A stretch of DNA of 24,508 bases from positions 2,416 through 26,923 of the forward strand of contig REGF01000006.1 in assembly GCA_003702465.1 (NCBI GenBank), read 5' to 3'. The position numbers were made by a program, and so were the translations under genes. Below the pieces are notes generated by a model that had not been told where the DNA came from, searched no databases, and saw only the letters and a list, made by a program, of their open reading frames with translations. This document shows positions 1 through 7,515 of the stretch, piece by piece. This DNA comes from Candidatus Nitrosomarinus sp. (GTDB taxonomy: Archaea > Thermoproteota > Nitrososphaeria > Nitrososphaerales > Nitrosopumilaceae). Numbering within the stretch: the stretch's first letter is position 1; each line of letters opens with the position of its first letter.

Positions 1-879
1 ATGAATGAAAAAGATTGGCAAGAAGCTGATTTAATTTTTGATATTGATGCTAAAGATCTTAATCTATCATGCAGATCTAATCATACAATTTCTATTTGTA
101 ATCAATGCAATGAGATTACAAAAAATAATAATCAGTGTACAAAATGTAATTCAAGTAAATTAGAAAAAAAGTCTCTACCTTGTAAAACTTGTATTGATGC
201 ATCAAAAGTTGAAGTTCAAAAATTAATTGATATTTTAATAAATGATTTAGGAATTGAAAAAGAAAATATTCAAACCTATTTTTCTGGAAATGAAGGATTT
301 CATGTTTATGTTTTTAATTCACAATTCCAAAAACTAGGTTCAAAAGAAAGATCCGAACTTGTAGATTATATCATGTTTCGGGGAGCTATTCCTGAAACAT
401 TTGGAATGAAAAAATTTAAACCGAATCGTTCATCATTTCCAGATTTCAATCAAAAGGGATGGAATGGAAGATTTTCTAAACAAGTTTTTGGTTCTAAATC
501 AAAACGCTCAAAAATTATTTCAGAATTACTAGAAAATGGCTATTCATTATTTCAAAAAACACTTGAAAATATTTCAGAACAGATCGGTGTTAAAATTGAT
601 CCTAATGTAACAATGGATATCCATAGAATTTTTAGATTACCTGGTTCAATTAATAGCAAAAGTGGTTTAACTAAACTTCTTTGTGACGATATCATAAAAT
701 TTGATCCATACAATGATGCATGTTTTCTTAATGATGAACCCATTCAAGTCTTAGCAAATTGTCCCGTAGAATTTAAATTAAAAAATAAAAAATTTGGTCC
801 ATTTTTGAATGAAAAAGTTACAATCCCCACTTATGCTGCAGCCTATTTAATTTGTAAAAAATTAGCAACAATTGCTTAA
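1..879 (+). CDS. priS: DNA primase small (catalytic) subunit PriS, 5' end cut off by window edge
   Basis: Catalytic subunit of the archaeal/eukaryotic-type primase, which makes RNA/DNA primers for replication together with PriL. The visible part starts just before the first catalytic block: DIDAKD at residues 14-19 carries the metal-binding Asp pair D14/D16, SGNEGFH at 95-101 is the nucleotide-binding block, and the third Asp is D206 in the TMDIHRIFRLP block, followed by GSINSKSGL. Comparison with remembered Pyrococcus PriS, where about 90 residues precede FDIDAKDL, says the true N-terminus lies upstream; the ATG at base 1 is then an internal Met that coincides with the window edge. Cysteines: C24/H28 and C61/C64 could form the usual zinc site, while an inserted C33xxC36...C46xxC49 looks like a second small zinc ribbon. 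Identification is secure; the missing 5' end is inferred. Confidence 0.93.
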   Translation: MNEKDWQEADLIFDIDAKDLNLSCRSNHTISICNQCNEITKNNNQCTKCNSSKLEKKSLPCKTCIDASKVEVQKLIDILINDLGIEKENIQTYFSGNEGFHVYVFNSQFQKLGSKERSELVDYIMFRGAIPETFGMKKFKPNRSSFPDFNQKGWNGRFSKQVFGSKSKRSKIISELLENGYSLFQKTLENISEQIGVKIDPNVTMDIHRIFRLPGSINSKSGLTKLLCDDIIKFDPYNDACFLNDEPIQVLANCPVEFKLKNKKFGPFLNEKVTIPTYAAAYLICKKLATIA

Positions 880-893
880 TTTTGCTGGTAAGG

Positions 894-902
894 CTTTAAT
901 TT
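894..902 (+). promoter_or_regulatory. TATA-like box for the UPF0182 gene
   Basis: CTTTAATTT is centred about 23 bases before the GTG start at 921, the spacing expected for a leaderless archaeal transcript. No ribosome binding site is visible before the start. Confidence 0.45.
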
Positions 903-920
903 AGTGAATCACGACTCAAT

Positions 921-3782
921 GTGATTTTGTATAGCGCCACTTCTGATAAACAGACACCTCCACCTGATACTGGTAAATTCATCAGGCTAGGCATAATTGC
1001 AATTATAGGCATTGTAATTTTTGCAATGGTTGGAAATCAAGCAGTAGTATTATCAATGAATTTTACTGAATTTGGAGAACAATTCACCAAGCCATTATAC
1101 TATACCATTCTTTCGGCTTTAATTTTATCAGCAATTTCACTAATTCGTGTAAATATTGGAAGTAGATCCTCCATTTTCTGGTATGGTATCAATACTGCAA
1201 TTGGATTTATTGCTAGAGGCCCACAACCATCAGTTTCAACAGATGTTCAAAGTTTCAGAGATTACAAATTAACCTCCCCTCAATTCATTCTTTGGCAAAT
1301 AACTAAGATTCTGTTATTTGGAGCATTTTTTGCAAATATCATGTTTGGATTTGCAGCAATGTCATTTATCGATGGAAATACTTTGGGTGTTGAAAATTTA
1401 CCAAACTTATTCTCTTTACCATTTGTAACTCCTGATACAAATCCAAACTATGCATCTGAACAAGTTGTTCCAATGATTCCTGCATTAGTTATATTGATTC
1501 CACCAATTCTTGCTGCAATCGGTTTACGTTTAGTCCTCTATGTTGGTATTCATAGAATTATTGATGTTGTTACAAGTTATTTGAAAGATTCCAAAGAAGG
1601 CAAACCACGTTATCTAAATTACGTCTCTACTGTTGAAGGAATTTTTGGAATTGCAATTTTATGGGTTGGACTAAATCTTTTCTTTACTGATCAAATTGAT
1701 TATAATACAAGATATGTTATAGGTGGAACTCTTGCAATTGGTGCAGCTTTAATTGCATTTTCATTAATTGATAGAATTAGGGCACGTGTCTTAACTCATA
1801 TGTTTAAGCGTGATGTAATTATTAGATTTGCCACTATTCTTCTAATTGGGTTAATTGTTGGTGGTACTGTCGCAGTAAACAATAGTATTGCTGATGCCAA
1901 GAAAATTGAATTTTTAGGACCATATACTGCTCAACAAATTGGTGTTAATAGACATCTAGGAGAATTAAATAATGTCCAAGAAAATATTCATGATGTTCAA
2001 TTAACATCAGTTTCTTCAAATAATATCAAAAATTATGTTAAACAAAATAGTGATGTACTAGATGTAATTCGAGTTTGGGATTGGGAAGCTGCCTTTGCTA
2101 AATTAAAACCTGAAATTGGATTAATCCCATACGTTGATTTTGAAGATAATGATATTCTCAGATTTAACAATACTTTGTATTGGACTGCCTCAATGAAACC
2201 TATTTTGCCAACTTCAGTAAGTCTTGATAATAGATGGTACAATGAACATCTTGTATATACTCACGTTCCAGAAGGATTTTTGACTTTAGAAGCAACTGAT
2301 GGTCAAATTGTTGATAGTAGTGACTTTTTCAAACAGAGAGAAATTTACTATGGTGAAGGTGGTTTATTTGAACAAACATGGTCTGGTTATCCAACTGGAA
2401 GAGGTGACACAAGTGCAGAATTAGGAGGTGTATCTTATTCAGGAATTGGAGGTTTGGATGTTCCACCACCATTAAGTTGGATTTTTGAACCAAACTTTTT
2501 GCTTTCGTTCCCAGGTGAATCTGTACACATTATGAGATACAAAGATGTTAATGATAGAATGCAAACATTGTATCCTTATTTCTTATATGATCTATTTGGA
2601 AAAGAATTGGATTCATTACCTGTAACTGATGGTGAAAATTCTTACTGGTTAATCCCATTAATAATTGGATTTGATACACGTGATGTTCCATGGTCTGTTG
2701 GTAATCCGTATTTACGATTAGTAGGTTATGCGCTTGTTGATTCGTATAATGGTGATATTCAATTATTGAAAACTGGTGATGATTTCTTTACAGACATGTT
2801 TGCTGAACAATATTCAGAACAATTCAAACCAATGCCAGCTTGGTTAGAAGAACAAATTAGATATCCAGTTGAATTATTTAATTGGAAAACTGAAATGTAT
2901 AATATTTACCACGTAACAAATGTTGAAACATTTATTCAAGCAAATGAATTTTATGAAATTCCTAGAGGACTTGACACATATTATGTTGAGGCAAAACCAC
3001 CTGGATTTGAACAAACATCATTTTTGGGATTGCTTTCATTGGAATTGAAAGGCTCACAAGGAAGAAACCTTGCAGGTTACATGGTTGTAGAAAATGATCT
3101 TGCTAATTTAGGTCAATTACAATTTTATGAAATTCCATTAGATTCTGAAACCAAATTAATTGGACCTACTGCAGTAAGAGAAGCTCTTGACAGAGATCCT
3201 GAATTTGCTCAATTGAAAACATTATTGAGAAATCCAAGAATTGGTGATAATATTTTGTATCGTGTAGGTGATCATGACGTATACTTTATTCCTGTTTATA
3301 CAGCAGGAGCAGGTGGTGTTGTAGCACAATTAGGTACAATTGCTGCAGTTGGTGCAGCATTTAATGGGGAATATTTCGTTGGATTAGGTGATACACAAGA
3401 AGAAGCATTCGAGCAATACTTGAAAAAGGTATCTGGTGTAGCATCTACAACAACAACAGCTGATGACGATTATGTTGAATTATTAAAATCAGATAGAATT
3501 GATATAATAAAATCTGTATTTGAAAATAATGAAATTGCAATTGCTGAACCAACATCAATTCAAATTCCATTATCCTTCAATGAGGGTGAATTATTCTTCT
3601 TTACTGAAGATGATCGTGCAGATACAGAGGAATTCTTAACTGAATTCATAGATGACTTTGTAAAACCACGTAGTGATAGAGTATTCATGTGGGAAGAAGA
3701 GACAATTCTCAATATTGGTACTGTATATGTAAAAGATGGATTACCTGAAATACATTATGTATCAATTGAGGTTGGTAACTAA
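921..3782 (+). CDS. UPF0182 family large integral membrane protein
   Basis: A 953-residue protein of the UPF0182 (COG1615) family, whose function is not established. The first ~320 residues hold about seven hydrophobic segments, near residues 20-43, 57-77, 125-150, 185-212, 235-256, 264-285 and 300-322. The remaining ~630 residues are soluble, rich in acidic and aromatic residues, and would lie outside the membrane. Family-like blocks include the WRYNEHL-type stretch after residue 430 and the long C-terminal domain with many Tyr/Trp/Pro. The acidic low-complexity stretch TTTTADDDY lies near residue 850. Length agrees with family members of ~900-1000 residues. The start is GTG at 921, preceded by a TATA-like box. 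The stop at 3780-3782 directly abuts the next gene's start. Membership is recognised from layout and sequence style; no activity can be assigned. Confidence 0.85.
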   Translation: MILYSATSDKQTPPPDTGKFIRLGIIAIIGIVIFAMVGNQAVVLSMNFTEFGEQFTKPLYYTILSALILSAISLIRVNIGSRSSIFWYGINTAIGFIARGPQPSVSTDVQSFRDYKLTSPQFILWQITKILLFGAFFANIMFGFAAMSFIDGNTLGVENLPNLFSLPFVTPDTNPNYASEQVVPMIPALVILIPPILAAIGLRLVLYVGIHRIIDVVTSYLKDSKEGKPRYLNYVSTVEGIFGIAILWVGLNLFFTDQIDYNTRYVIGGTLAIGAALIAFSLIDRIRARVLTHMFKRDVIIRFATILLIGLIVGGTVAVNNSIADAKKIEFLGPYTAQQIGVNRHLGELNNVQENIHDVQLTSVSSNNIKNYVKQNSDVLDVIRVWDWEAAFAKLKPEIGLIPYVDFEDNDILRFNNTLYWTASMKPILPTSVSLDNRWYNEHLVYTHVPEGFLTLEATDGQIVDSSDFFKQREIYYGEGGLFEQTWSGYPTGRGDTSAELGGVSYSGIGGLDVPPPLSWIFEPNFLLSFPGESVHIMRYKDVNDRMQTLYPYFLYDLFGKELDSLPVTDGENSYWLIPLIIGFDTRDVPWSVGNPYLRLVGYALVDSYNGDIQLLKTGDDFFTDMFAEQYSEQFKPMPAWLEEQIRYPVELFNWKTEMYNIYHVTNVETFIQANEFYEIPRGLDTYYVEAKPPGFEQTSFLGLLSLELKGSQGRNLAGYMVVENDLANLGQLQFYEIPLDSETKLIGPTAVREALDRDPEFAQLKTLLRNPRIGDNILYRVGDHDVYFIPVYTAGAGGVVAQLGTIAAVGAAFNGEYFVGLGDTQEEAFEQYLKKVSGVASTTTTADDDYVELLKSDRIDIIKSVFENNEIAIAEPTSIQIPLSFNEGELFFFTEDDRADTEEFLTEFIDDFVKPRSDRVFMWEEETILNIGTVYVKDGLPEIHYVSIEVGN

Positions 3783-4325
3783 TTGCTTCTTGTTGTTGAT
3801 AACGGTTCTATCTACACAAAACAATTAACTGATTTTTTAAATCAAAAAAAAATTATTTTTGAAAAATTTTCCCCTGAAAATTTAAATTTAGATTCATTAA
3901 ACAAATACGAATCAATTATTTTATCTGGAAGAAGAAAAAATAATAAAAAAGTCAATCAAGTAAACTCAAAAATAATTAATTTTTCAATAAATCATAATAA
4001 AAAATTACTTGGTATATGTTACGGTGCAGAAATTTTAGCTCTTACACTTGGAGGTACTATTAAAAAAACAATATCAATTCAAAAGGGTGATGAAATTATT
4101 GAAATTTTACAAAATGATTTAATCTCAAAAAAATCAATTAATGTTTTTGAAAGTCATGCATTTGAAATTTCTAAATTACCTAATATGCTCGTTGTAACTG
4201 GCAAATCCAAGAATTGTAAATATGAAATTATTCAACATAAGGAAAAACCAATCTTTGGAACTCAATTTCATCCTGAAATGAGTATTGATGGAAATAATTT
4301 AATTGAAAATTTTTGTTCACTTTGA
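3783..4325 (+). CDS. Class I glutamine amidotransferase (GuaA/PabA-type GATase subunit)
   Basis: A 180-residue single-domain triad glutaminase that would release ammonia from glutamine for a partner synthetase. Seen: the N-terminal strand LLVVDNGS, the nucleophile elbow GICYGAE with C79, and the histidine block FGTQFHPE with H163 and E165, so the catalytic triad is complete. SHAF before the last block resembles the GMP synthase amidotransferase subunit, and the length fits GuaAa (about 185-190 residues) or PabA/TrpG. No synthetase partner is adjacent. The TTG start at 3783 immediately follows the stop of the UPF0182 gene with no spacer, so the gene is probably co-transcribed with it. GMP synthase subunit A is a possible label but not proven; hence no gene symbol. 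Confidence 0.8.
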   Translation: MLLVVDNGSIYTKQLTDFLNQKKIIFEKFSPENLNLDSLNKYESIILSGRRKNNKKVNQVNSKIINFSINHNKKLLGICYGAEILALTLGGTIKKTISIQKGDEIIEILQNDLISKKSINVFESHAFEISKLPNMLVVTGKSKNCKYEIIQHKEKPIFGTQFHPEMSIDGNNLIENFCSL

Positions 4326-4327
4326 TT

Positions 4328-4338
4328 GATATTAATAA
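4328..4338 (+). promoter_or_regulatory. TATA-like box for the C39-like/TPR gene
   Basis: GATATTAATAA is centred about 27 bases before the ATG at 4360, consistent with leaderless initiation. Confidence 0.4.
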
Positions 4339-4359
4339 CTCTCAAAATTTCTTGTAATT

Positions 4360-5325
4360 ATGGATGAAGATGCTGCTCATCAATTACTCTTACCTTTAGT
4401 TGAAGACGAAAATATTTGTCTTCCATTACCAATCAATGTTGTATCTAGATATTGGAATATTGAATTACCTATGGCAGAAGCCATAGATTCTGCAAAGAAA
4501 TATTCTGATTTTAATGGAAGTATAATGATTGAAGGAATTGAACTTGCCGAAAGACATGGTTTATCCTGTAAAATTGTTCATTCATCATTAAATGAATTAA
4601 AAAAAATTATTGATTCAGGAATACCACCAATTGTAATTCTTCCAGGAATTCCTGAAATTACACAACATGCTTCAGTAATTACTGGCTATGATGAGGATGA
4701 AAAAACAATTTTACACTATATTCAAAAAGGTAATCAAGAAGGAGAACAACAAGAAGGTGCAATTCCTCAAGAAATTTTTGATAGAGAGTGGTCTGAAGAA
4801 GGAAAACTAATGATAATTATCTCTCCACCAGATATTTTATCAAAAATTTCATTAGAAAATGATTCTCAAAACAAGTCTAATCGTTTATGCTTTGAGTCTG
4901 AAAAACAAAATATCTTACAAAATTATACTGAAGCACTTTCATCACTAAAAGAATCTATAGAACTTGATTCAAACAATTCGACTGCTTTACATTTGTATGC
5001 AACAATGTTAAATCAACAAAACTCACCAGAATGTATTTCATTTTATGAGCAAAGTTTCAAAATCAATGCCAGATCATATTTAACATTTAATGGATTAGGA
5101 AATTTTTATTTAAAAACAAATGAATTTGAAAAAGCAGAGAAATTTTACACTAAAGCAATTGAAATTAATCCAAAAAGATCTGCCAAAATTTACAAAAATC
5201 GTGCATATCTACGTGAAAAATTAAATAAAAATTCTGATGCAAAAGATGACCTCAAGTCATATTTGAAATATTTTCCAAAAGCACCTGACAGAGGAATAAT
5301 AGAACAAGCAATTAGAGAAATCTAA
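4360..5325 (+). CDS. Peptidase C39-like domain plus TPR repeat protein
   Basis: A 321-residue protein with two parts. Residues ~1-165 resemble the papain-like C39/BtpA-type fold: C20 in the ENICLPLP block sits where the catalytic Cys would be, a strand block PPIVILPG is at ~89-96, and H103 in QHASVITGYD is followed by D111, giving the usual Cys...His...Asp order. Residues ~190-321 are helical tetratricopeptide repeats; the clearest is near 240-275 (GNFYLKTNEFEKAEKFY, then AIEINP). There is no signal peptide or membrane segment, so it should be cytoplasmic. Bacterial bacteriocin ABC exporters carry similar C39 domains, but here no transporter is attached. Whether it is an active protease is uncertain. 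The stop lies one base before the 3' end of the oppositely oriented tRNA-Gly. Confidence 0.6.
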   Translation: MDEDAAHQLLLPLVEDENICLPLPINVVSRYWNIELPMAEAIDSAKKYSDFNGSIMIEGIELAERHGLSCKIVHSSLNELKKIIDSGIPPIVILPGIPEITQHASVITGYDEDEKTILHYIQKGNQEGEQQEGAIPQEIFDREWSEEGKLMIIISPPDILSKISLENDSQNKSNRLCFESEKQNILQNYTEALSSLKESIELDSNNSTALHLYATMLNQQNSPECISFYEQSFKINARSYLTFNGLGNFYLKTNEFEKAEKFYTKAIEINPKRSAKIYKNRAYLREKLNKNSDAKDDLKSYLKYFPKAPDRGIIEQAIREI

Positions 5326-5399
5326 TGCGGAATACGGGATTTGAACCCGTGACCTTCAGCTTGGGAAGCTGACGTCATACCAGACTAAACTAATTCCGC
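5326..5399 (-). tRNA. tRNA-Gly (anticodon CCC)
   Basis: The reverse complement folds as a cloverleaf. The acceptor stem is GCGGAAT with ATTCCGC and a discriminator A. The anticodon arm is TCAGC-TTCCCAA-GCTGA, giving anticodon CCC. The T arm is ACGGG-TTCAAAT-CCCGT. The D arm is short and contains GG in its loop. The 3' CCA is not encoded and there is no intron. The 3' end lies directly against the stop codon of the converging C39/TPR gene. Confidence 0.93.
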
Positions 5400-5423
5400 T
5401 CATTGAATAATTTTCAAATATGA

Positions 5424-5431
5424 TTAAATAT
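5424..5431 (+). promoter_or_regulatory. TATA-like box for the small zinc-ribbon gene
   Basis: TTAAATAT is centred about 25 bases upstream of the ATG at 5452. The same A/T-rich interval lies upstream of the divergent tRNA-Gly and may serve both directions. Confidence 0.5.
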
Positions 5432-5451
5432 CTTGATTGAAATAGTACTAC

Positions 5452-5625
5452 ATGGATGCAAAATGTCCTGAATGTGAAAGAGTTGCAATTTTGGATGATG
5501 ATGTTACTAACGTAAAATGTCCTCATTGTAATTTTGAAGCAGATTATGATACCTATCTTGAGATAATGAAAGATCATGCTATGAATATGGCATCAGATTA
5601 TATTCCAGATCGACCTGGAATGTGA
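5452..5625 (+). CDS. Very small zinc-ribbon protein (57 aa)
   Basis: A 57-residue reading frame from ATG at 5452. It has two CPxC knuckles 18 residues apart (C5-P-E-C8 and C23-P-H-C26), the pattern of a zinc ribbon, followed by a C-terminal helix rich in Asp and Met (DYDTYLEIMKDHAMNM). A well-placed TATA-like box 25 bases upstream supports the start and expression. It could be a nucleic-acid or protein-interaction module. No family name can be given from sequence alone. Its TGA stop (5623-5625) directly adjoins the stop of the next small gene on the other strand. Confidence 0.7.
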   Translation: MDAKCPECERVAILDDDVTNVKCPHCNFEADYDTYLEIMKDHAMNMASDYIPDRPGM

Positions 5626-5748
5626 TTACCAATAATTGCCTTTATCTGAACAATCTAAATGGGCTCCACAATTTGGACAAAACATATGACATGCTTGCAT
5701 GTCCACCATTTTGTTTTCACATCTTGGACATGTGATCTCTTCACCCAT
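5626..5748 (-). CDS. Very small double-knuckle zinc-ribbon protein (40 aa)
   Basis: A 40-residue frame starting with ATG at 5748 on the minus strand. The Cys pattern is C7-P-R-C10, C20, C24-P-N-C27 and C33, with H21 and H30, dense enough that the whole protein must be organised by metal. A TATA-like box sits 25 bases before the ATG (5769-5777), which argues for a real leaderless gene rather than a chance frame. The gene is tail to tail with the 57-residue zinc-ribbon gene, with no base between the two stop codons. Function is unknown; small zinc ribbons of this kind are common in archaea and are often transcription- or ribosome-associated, which is only a general expectation here. Confidence 0.65.
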   Translation of the reverse strand: MGEEITCPRCENKMVDMQACHMFCPNCGAHLDCSDKGNYW

Positions 5749-5768
5749 GACTATCTATAGAAATATTG

Positions 5769-5777
5769 ATTTAAAAA
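5769..5777 (-). promoter_or_regulatory. TATA-like box for the 40-aa zinc-ribbon gene
   Basis: On the minus strand TTTTTAAAT is centred 25 bases before the ATG at 5748. With the box at 5791-5797 it forms a divergent promoter region for this gene and eS6. Confidence 0.5.
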
Positions 5778-5790
5778 TAATGTCCAAAGG

Positions 5791-5797
5791 TTAATTA
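5791..5797 (+). promoter_or_regulatory. TATA-like box for eS6
   Basis: TTAATTA lies 26-32 bases before the TTG start at 5823. No Shine-Dalgarno-like sequence lies between it and the start. Confidence 0.45.
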
Positions 5798-5822
5798 GTA
5801 CTTCAAAGTTTTTTTCGAATAC

Positions 5823-6221
5823 TTGGCAAACTTCAAGCTTACAATATCCGATATTAAAGGAAAGTCTCTATCTAAGGAACTTAAAGATAGTGATGCAAAT
5901 CCATTGTTAGGATTACAATTAGGAAATGAAACAGATGCTGCAGTTGTTGGTCTTAGTGGAAAATTAAAACTAACTGGTGGTAGTGATAAATCTGGAGTTC
6001 CAATGAGAGATGATGTTCATGGTTCAGCAAGAAAACGTGTTTTACTTTCAAAAGGTGTTGGATTACAAGATGCAGAGCATGGTGATCGAGTAAGAAAATT
6101 AATTCGTGGAAATACAATCTCTGAAGAAATTTATCAAATAAATTGTAGATTTGATGGTGAATTACCAGTTGAAGCACCTGCTGAAGAAGCAGCTGAAGAA
6201 ACTGAAGATAAGAAAGAATAA
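5823..6221 (+). CDS. rps6e: Small ribosomal subunit protein eS6
   Basis: A 132-residue archaeal eS6 of the 30S subunit. Recognisable blocks are the N-terminal FKLTISDIKGKS, the central GLSGKLKLTGGSDKSGVPMR, HGSARKRVLLSKGVG and the RKLIRGNTISEEIYQINC block. The protein ends in an acidic, alanine-rich tail (from about residue 114, EAPAEEAAEETED). The start is TTG at 5823, the only start that gives the family N-terminus. eS6 followed by aIF2 gamma and a PIN-domain gene is a common archaeal information-processing order, which supports the identification of all three. Confidence 0.93.
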   Translation: MANFKLTISDIKGKSLSKELKDSDANPLLGLQLGNETDAAVVGLSGKLKLTGGSDKSGVPMRDDVHGSARKRVLLSKGVGLQDAEHGDRVRKLIRGNTISEEIYQINCRFDGELPVEAPAEEAAEETEDKKE

Positions 6222-6222
6222 C

Positions 6223-6232
6223 TTAACATATA
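6223..6232 (+). promoter_or_regulatory. TATA-like box for aIF2 gamma
   Basis: TTAACATATA is centred 25 bases before the ATG at 6253, immediately after the eS6 stop. aIF2 gamma may therefore have its own promoter. Confidence 0.4.
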
Positions 6233-6252
6233 CCGATTCTATATTTTGACTC

Positions 6253-7515
6253 ATGCATTGGCGAGAAACTCTTCCTGATTGGTACATTGAAAAATATGGT
6301 TATCAACCATGTGTCAATATAGGAACTTCTGGTCATGTAGATCATGGAAAAACTAGTCTTATTCAAGCATTAACAGGTTCATGGACTAGTGTACACAGTC
6401 AAGAATTAAAACGTGGAATCACAATACGTGTTGGTTATTCTGATGCTGCATTTTACAAATGTAAAAAATGTGAAGAACCATTAGGATACTCAACAACTCC
6501 AAAATGTAATAATTGTGGAGATGAAAGTGAATTATCTAGAGTTGTAAGTTTTGTAGATAGTCCTGGACACGAAAGTTTGATGGCAAATATGCTTTCAGGT
6601 TCTGCATTAATGGATGGTGCATTATTATTAGTTGCAGCAAATGAACAAGTTCCTAAACCACAAACAAAAGAACATCTTTTAGCTCTTCAAACTCTTGGAA
6701 TTAAACAAATAGTTGTACTTCAAAATAAAGTAGATTTACTTTCTAGAGATGAAGTATTAGCAAATTATAAGGATATTACAAAATTTGTTAAGGGTACTAA
6801 TGCAGCAAAATCCCCAGTTATTCCAATTTCAGCTCAATCTGGTTTGAATCTTGATGCATTAATCGGTTTAATTGAATCCACTATTCAAACACCTGAAAGA
6901 GATGAAAAAGCAGATCCAGTAATGCATGTTTTACGTTCTTTTGATGTAAACAAACCTGGAATTAAATTAAAAGATATCAAAGGAGGTGTAATTGGTGGAA
7001 GTTTGACTCAAGGAATTTTTAATGTTGGTGATGAGATTGAAATTAAACCTGGTTTAATTAATGAAAAAAAGAAATCTTATGAACCAATTCTTACAGAAAT
7101 TACATCATTAGGAACAGCTGCAGGAATTGTTGAATCAGTTAAACCTGGAGGCTTAGTTGCAATTGGTACAAAATTAGATCCATCTATGACTCGAAGTGAT
7201 TCATTTATTGGTTCAGTAATTGGTAAACCTGGAACACTTCCAGAAAATTCTACAAAACTAAAACTAAGTGTGAATTTGTTTGATTCAGCTGTAGGAACTA
7301 CTGAAGATATTAAAGTAAATCCTATTCAAAATGGTGAATTACTTAGATTAAACATAGGAACTGCCCCAATTTTAGGTCAAGTCACAAAAGTCAAATCATC
7401 TAATATAGAAATTGAACTTAGACGTCCTGCTTGCATATTTGAAGATGGTCATGTCGCGATAAGTAGAAGAATTGCAGAAAGATGGAGATTGATTGGTGCA
7501 GGTATAGTTGGTTGA
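6253..7515 (+). CDS. eif2g: Translation initiation factor aIF2 subunit gamma
   Basis: GTPase core of the archaeal aIF2 heterotrimer that brings initiator Met-tRNA to the small subunit. Of its 420 residues, G1 is GHVDHGKTS (27-35), the switch block is KRGITI (53-58), the zinc knuckle is C70xxC73...C85xxC88, G3 is DSPGH (102-106), G4 is NKVD (158-161) and G5 is SA (193-194). Domains II and III follow from ~205, with the VIGGSLTQG block and the C-terminal RPACIFEDGHVAISRRI stretch. All catalytic motifs and the family's extra zinc site are intact, and the length is typical. The start is ATG at 6253. The alpha subunit is encoded at 8506-9297 on the other strand; the beta subunit is not in the window. 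The next gene overlaps its 3' end by 8 bases. Confidence 0.97.
   Translation: MHWRETLPDWYIEKYGYQPCVNIGTSGHVDHGKTSLIQALTGSWTSVHSQELKRGITIRVGYSDAAFYKCKKCEEPLGYSTTPKCNNCGDESELSRVVSFVDSPGHESLMANMLSGSALMDGALLLVAANEQVPKPQTKEHLLALQTLGIKQIVVLQNKVDLLSRDEVLANYKDITKFVKGTNAAKSPVIPISAQSGLNLDALIGLIESTIQTPERDEKADPVMHVLRSFDVNKPGIKLKDIKGGVIGGSLTQGIFNVGDEIEIKPGLINEKKKSYEPILTEITSLGTAAGIVESVKPGGLVAIGTKLDPSMTRSDSFIGSVIGKPGTLPENSTKLKLSVNLFDSAVGTTEDIKVNPIQNGELLRLNIGTAPILGQVTKVKSSNIEIELRRPACIFEDGHVAISRRIAERWRLIGAGIVG

Noticed and set aside
5356..5577. Minus-strand frame of 73 codons covering the tRNA-Gly and the first small zinc-ribbon gene
   Set aside because: It runs through the tRNA and has no recognisable motif; the zinc-ribbon frame on the other strand is far more convincing.
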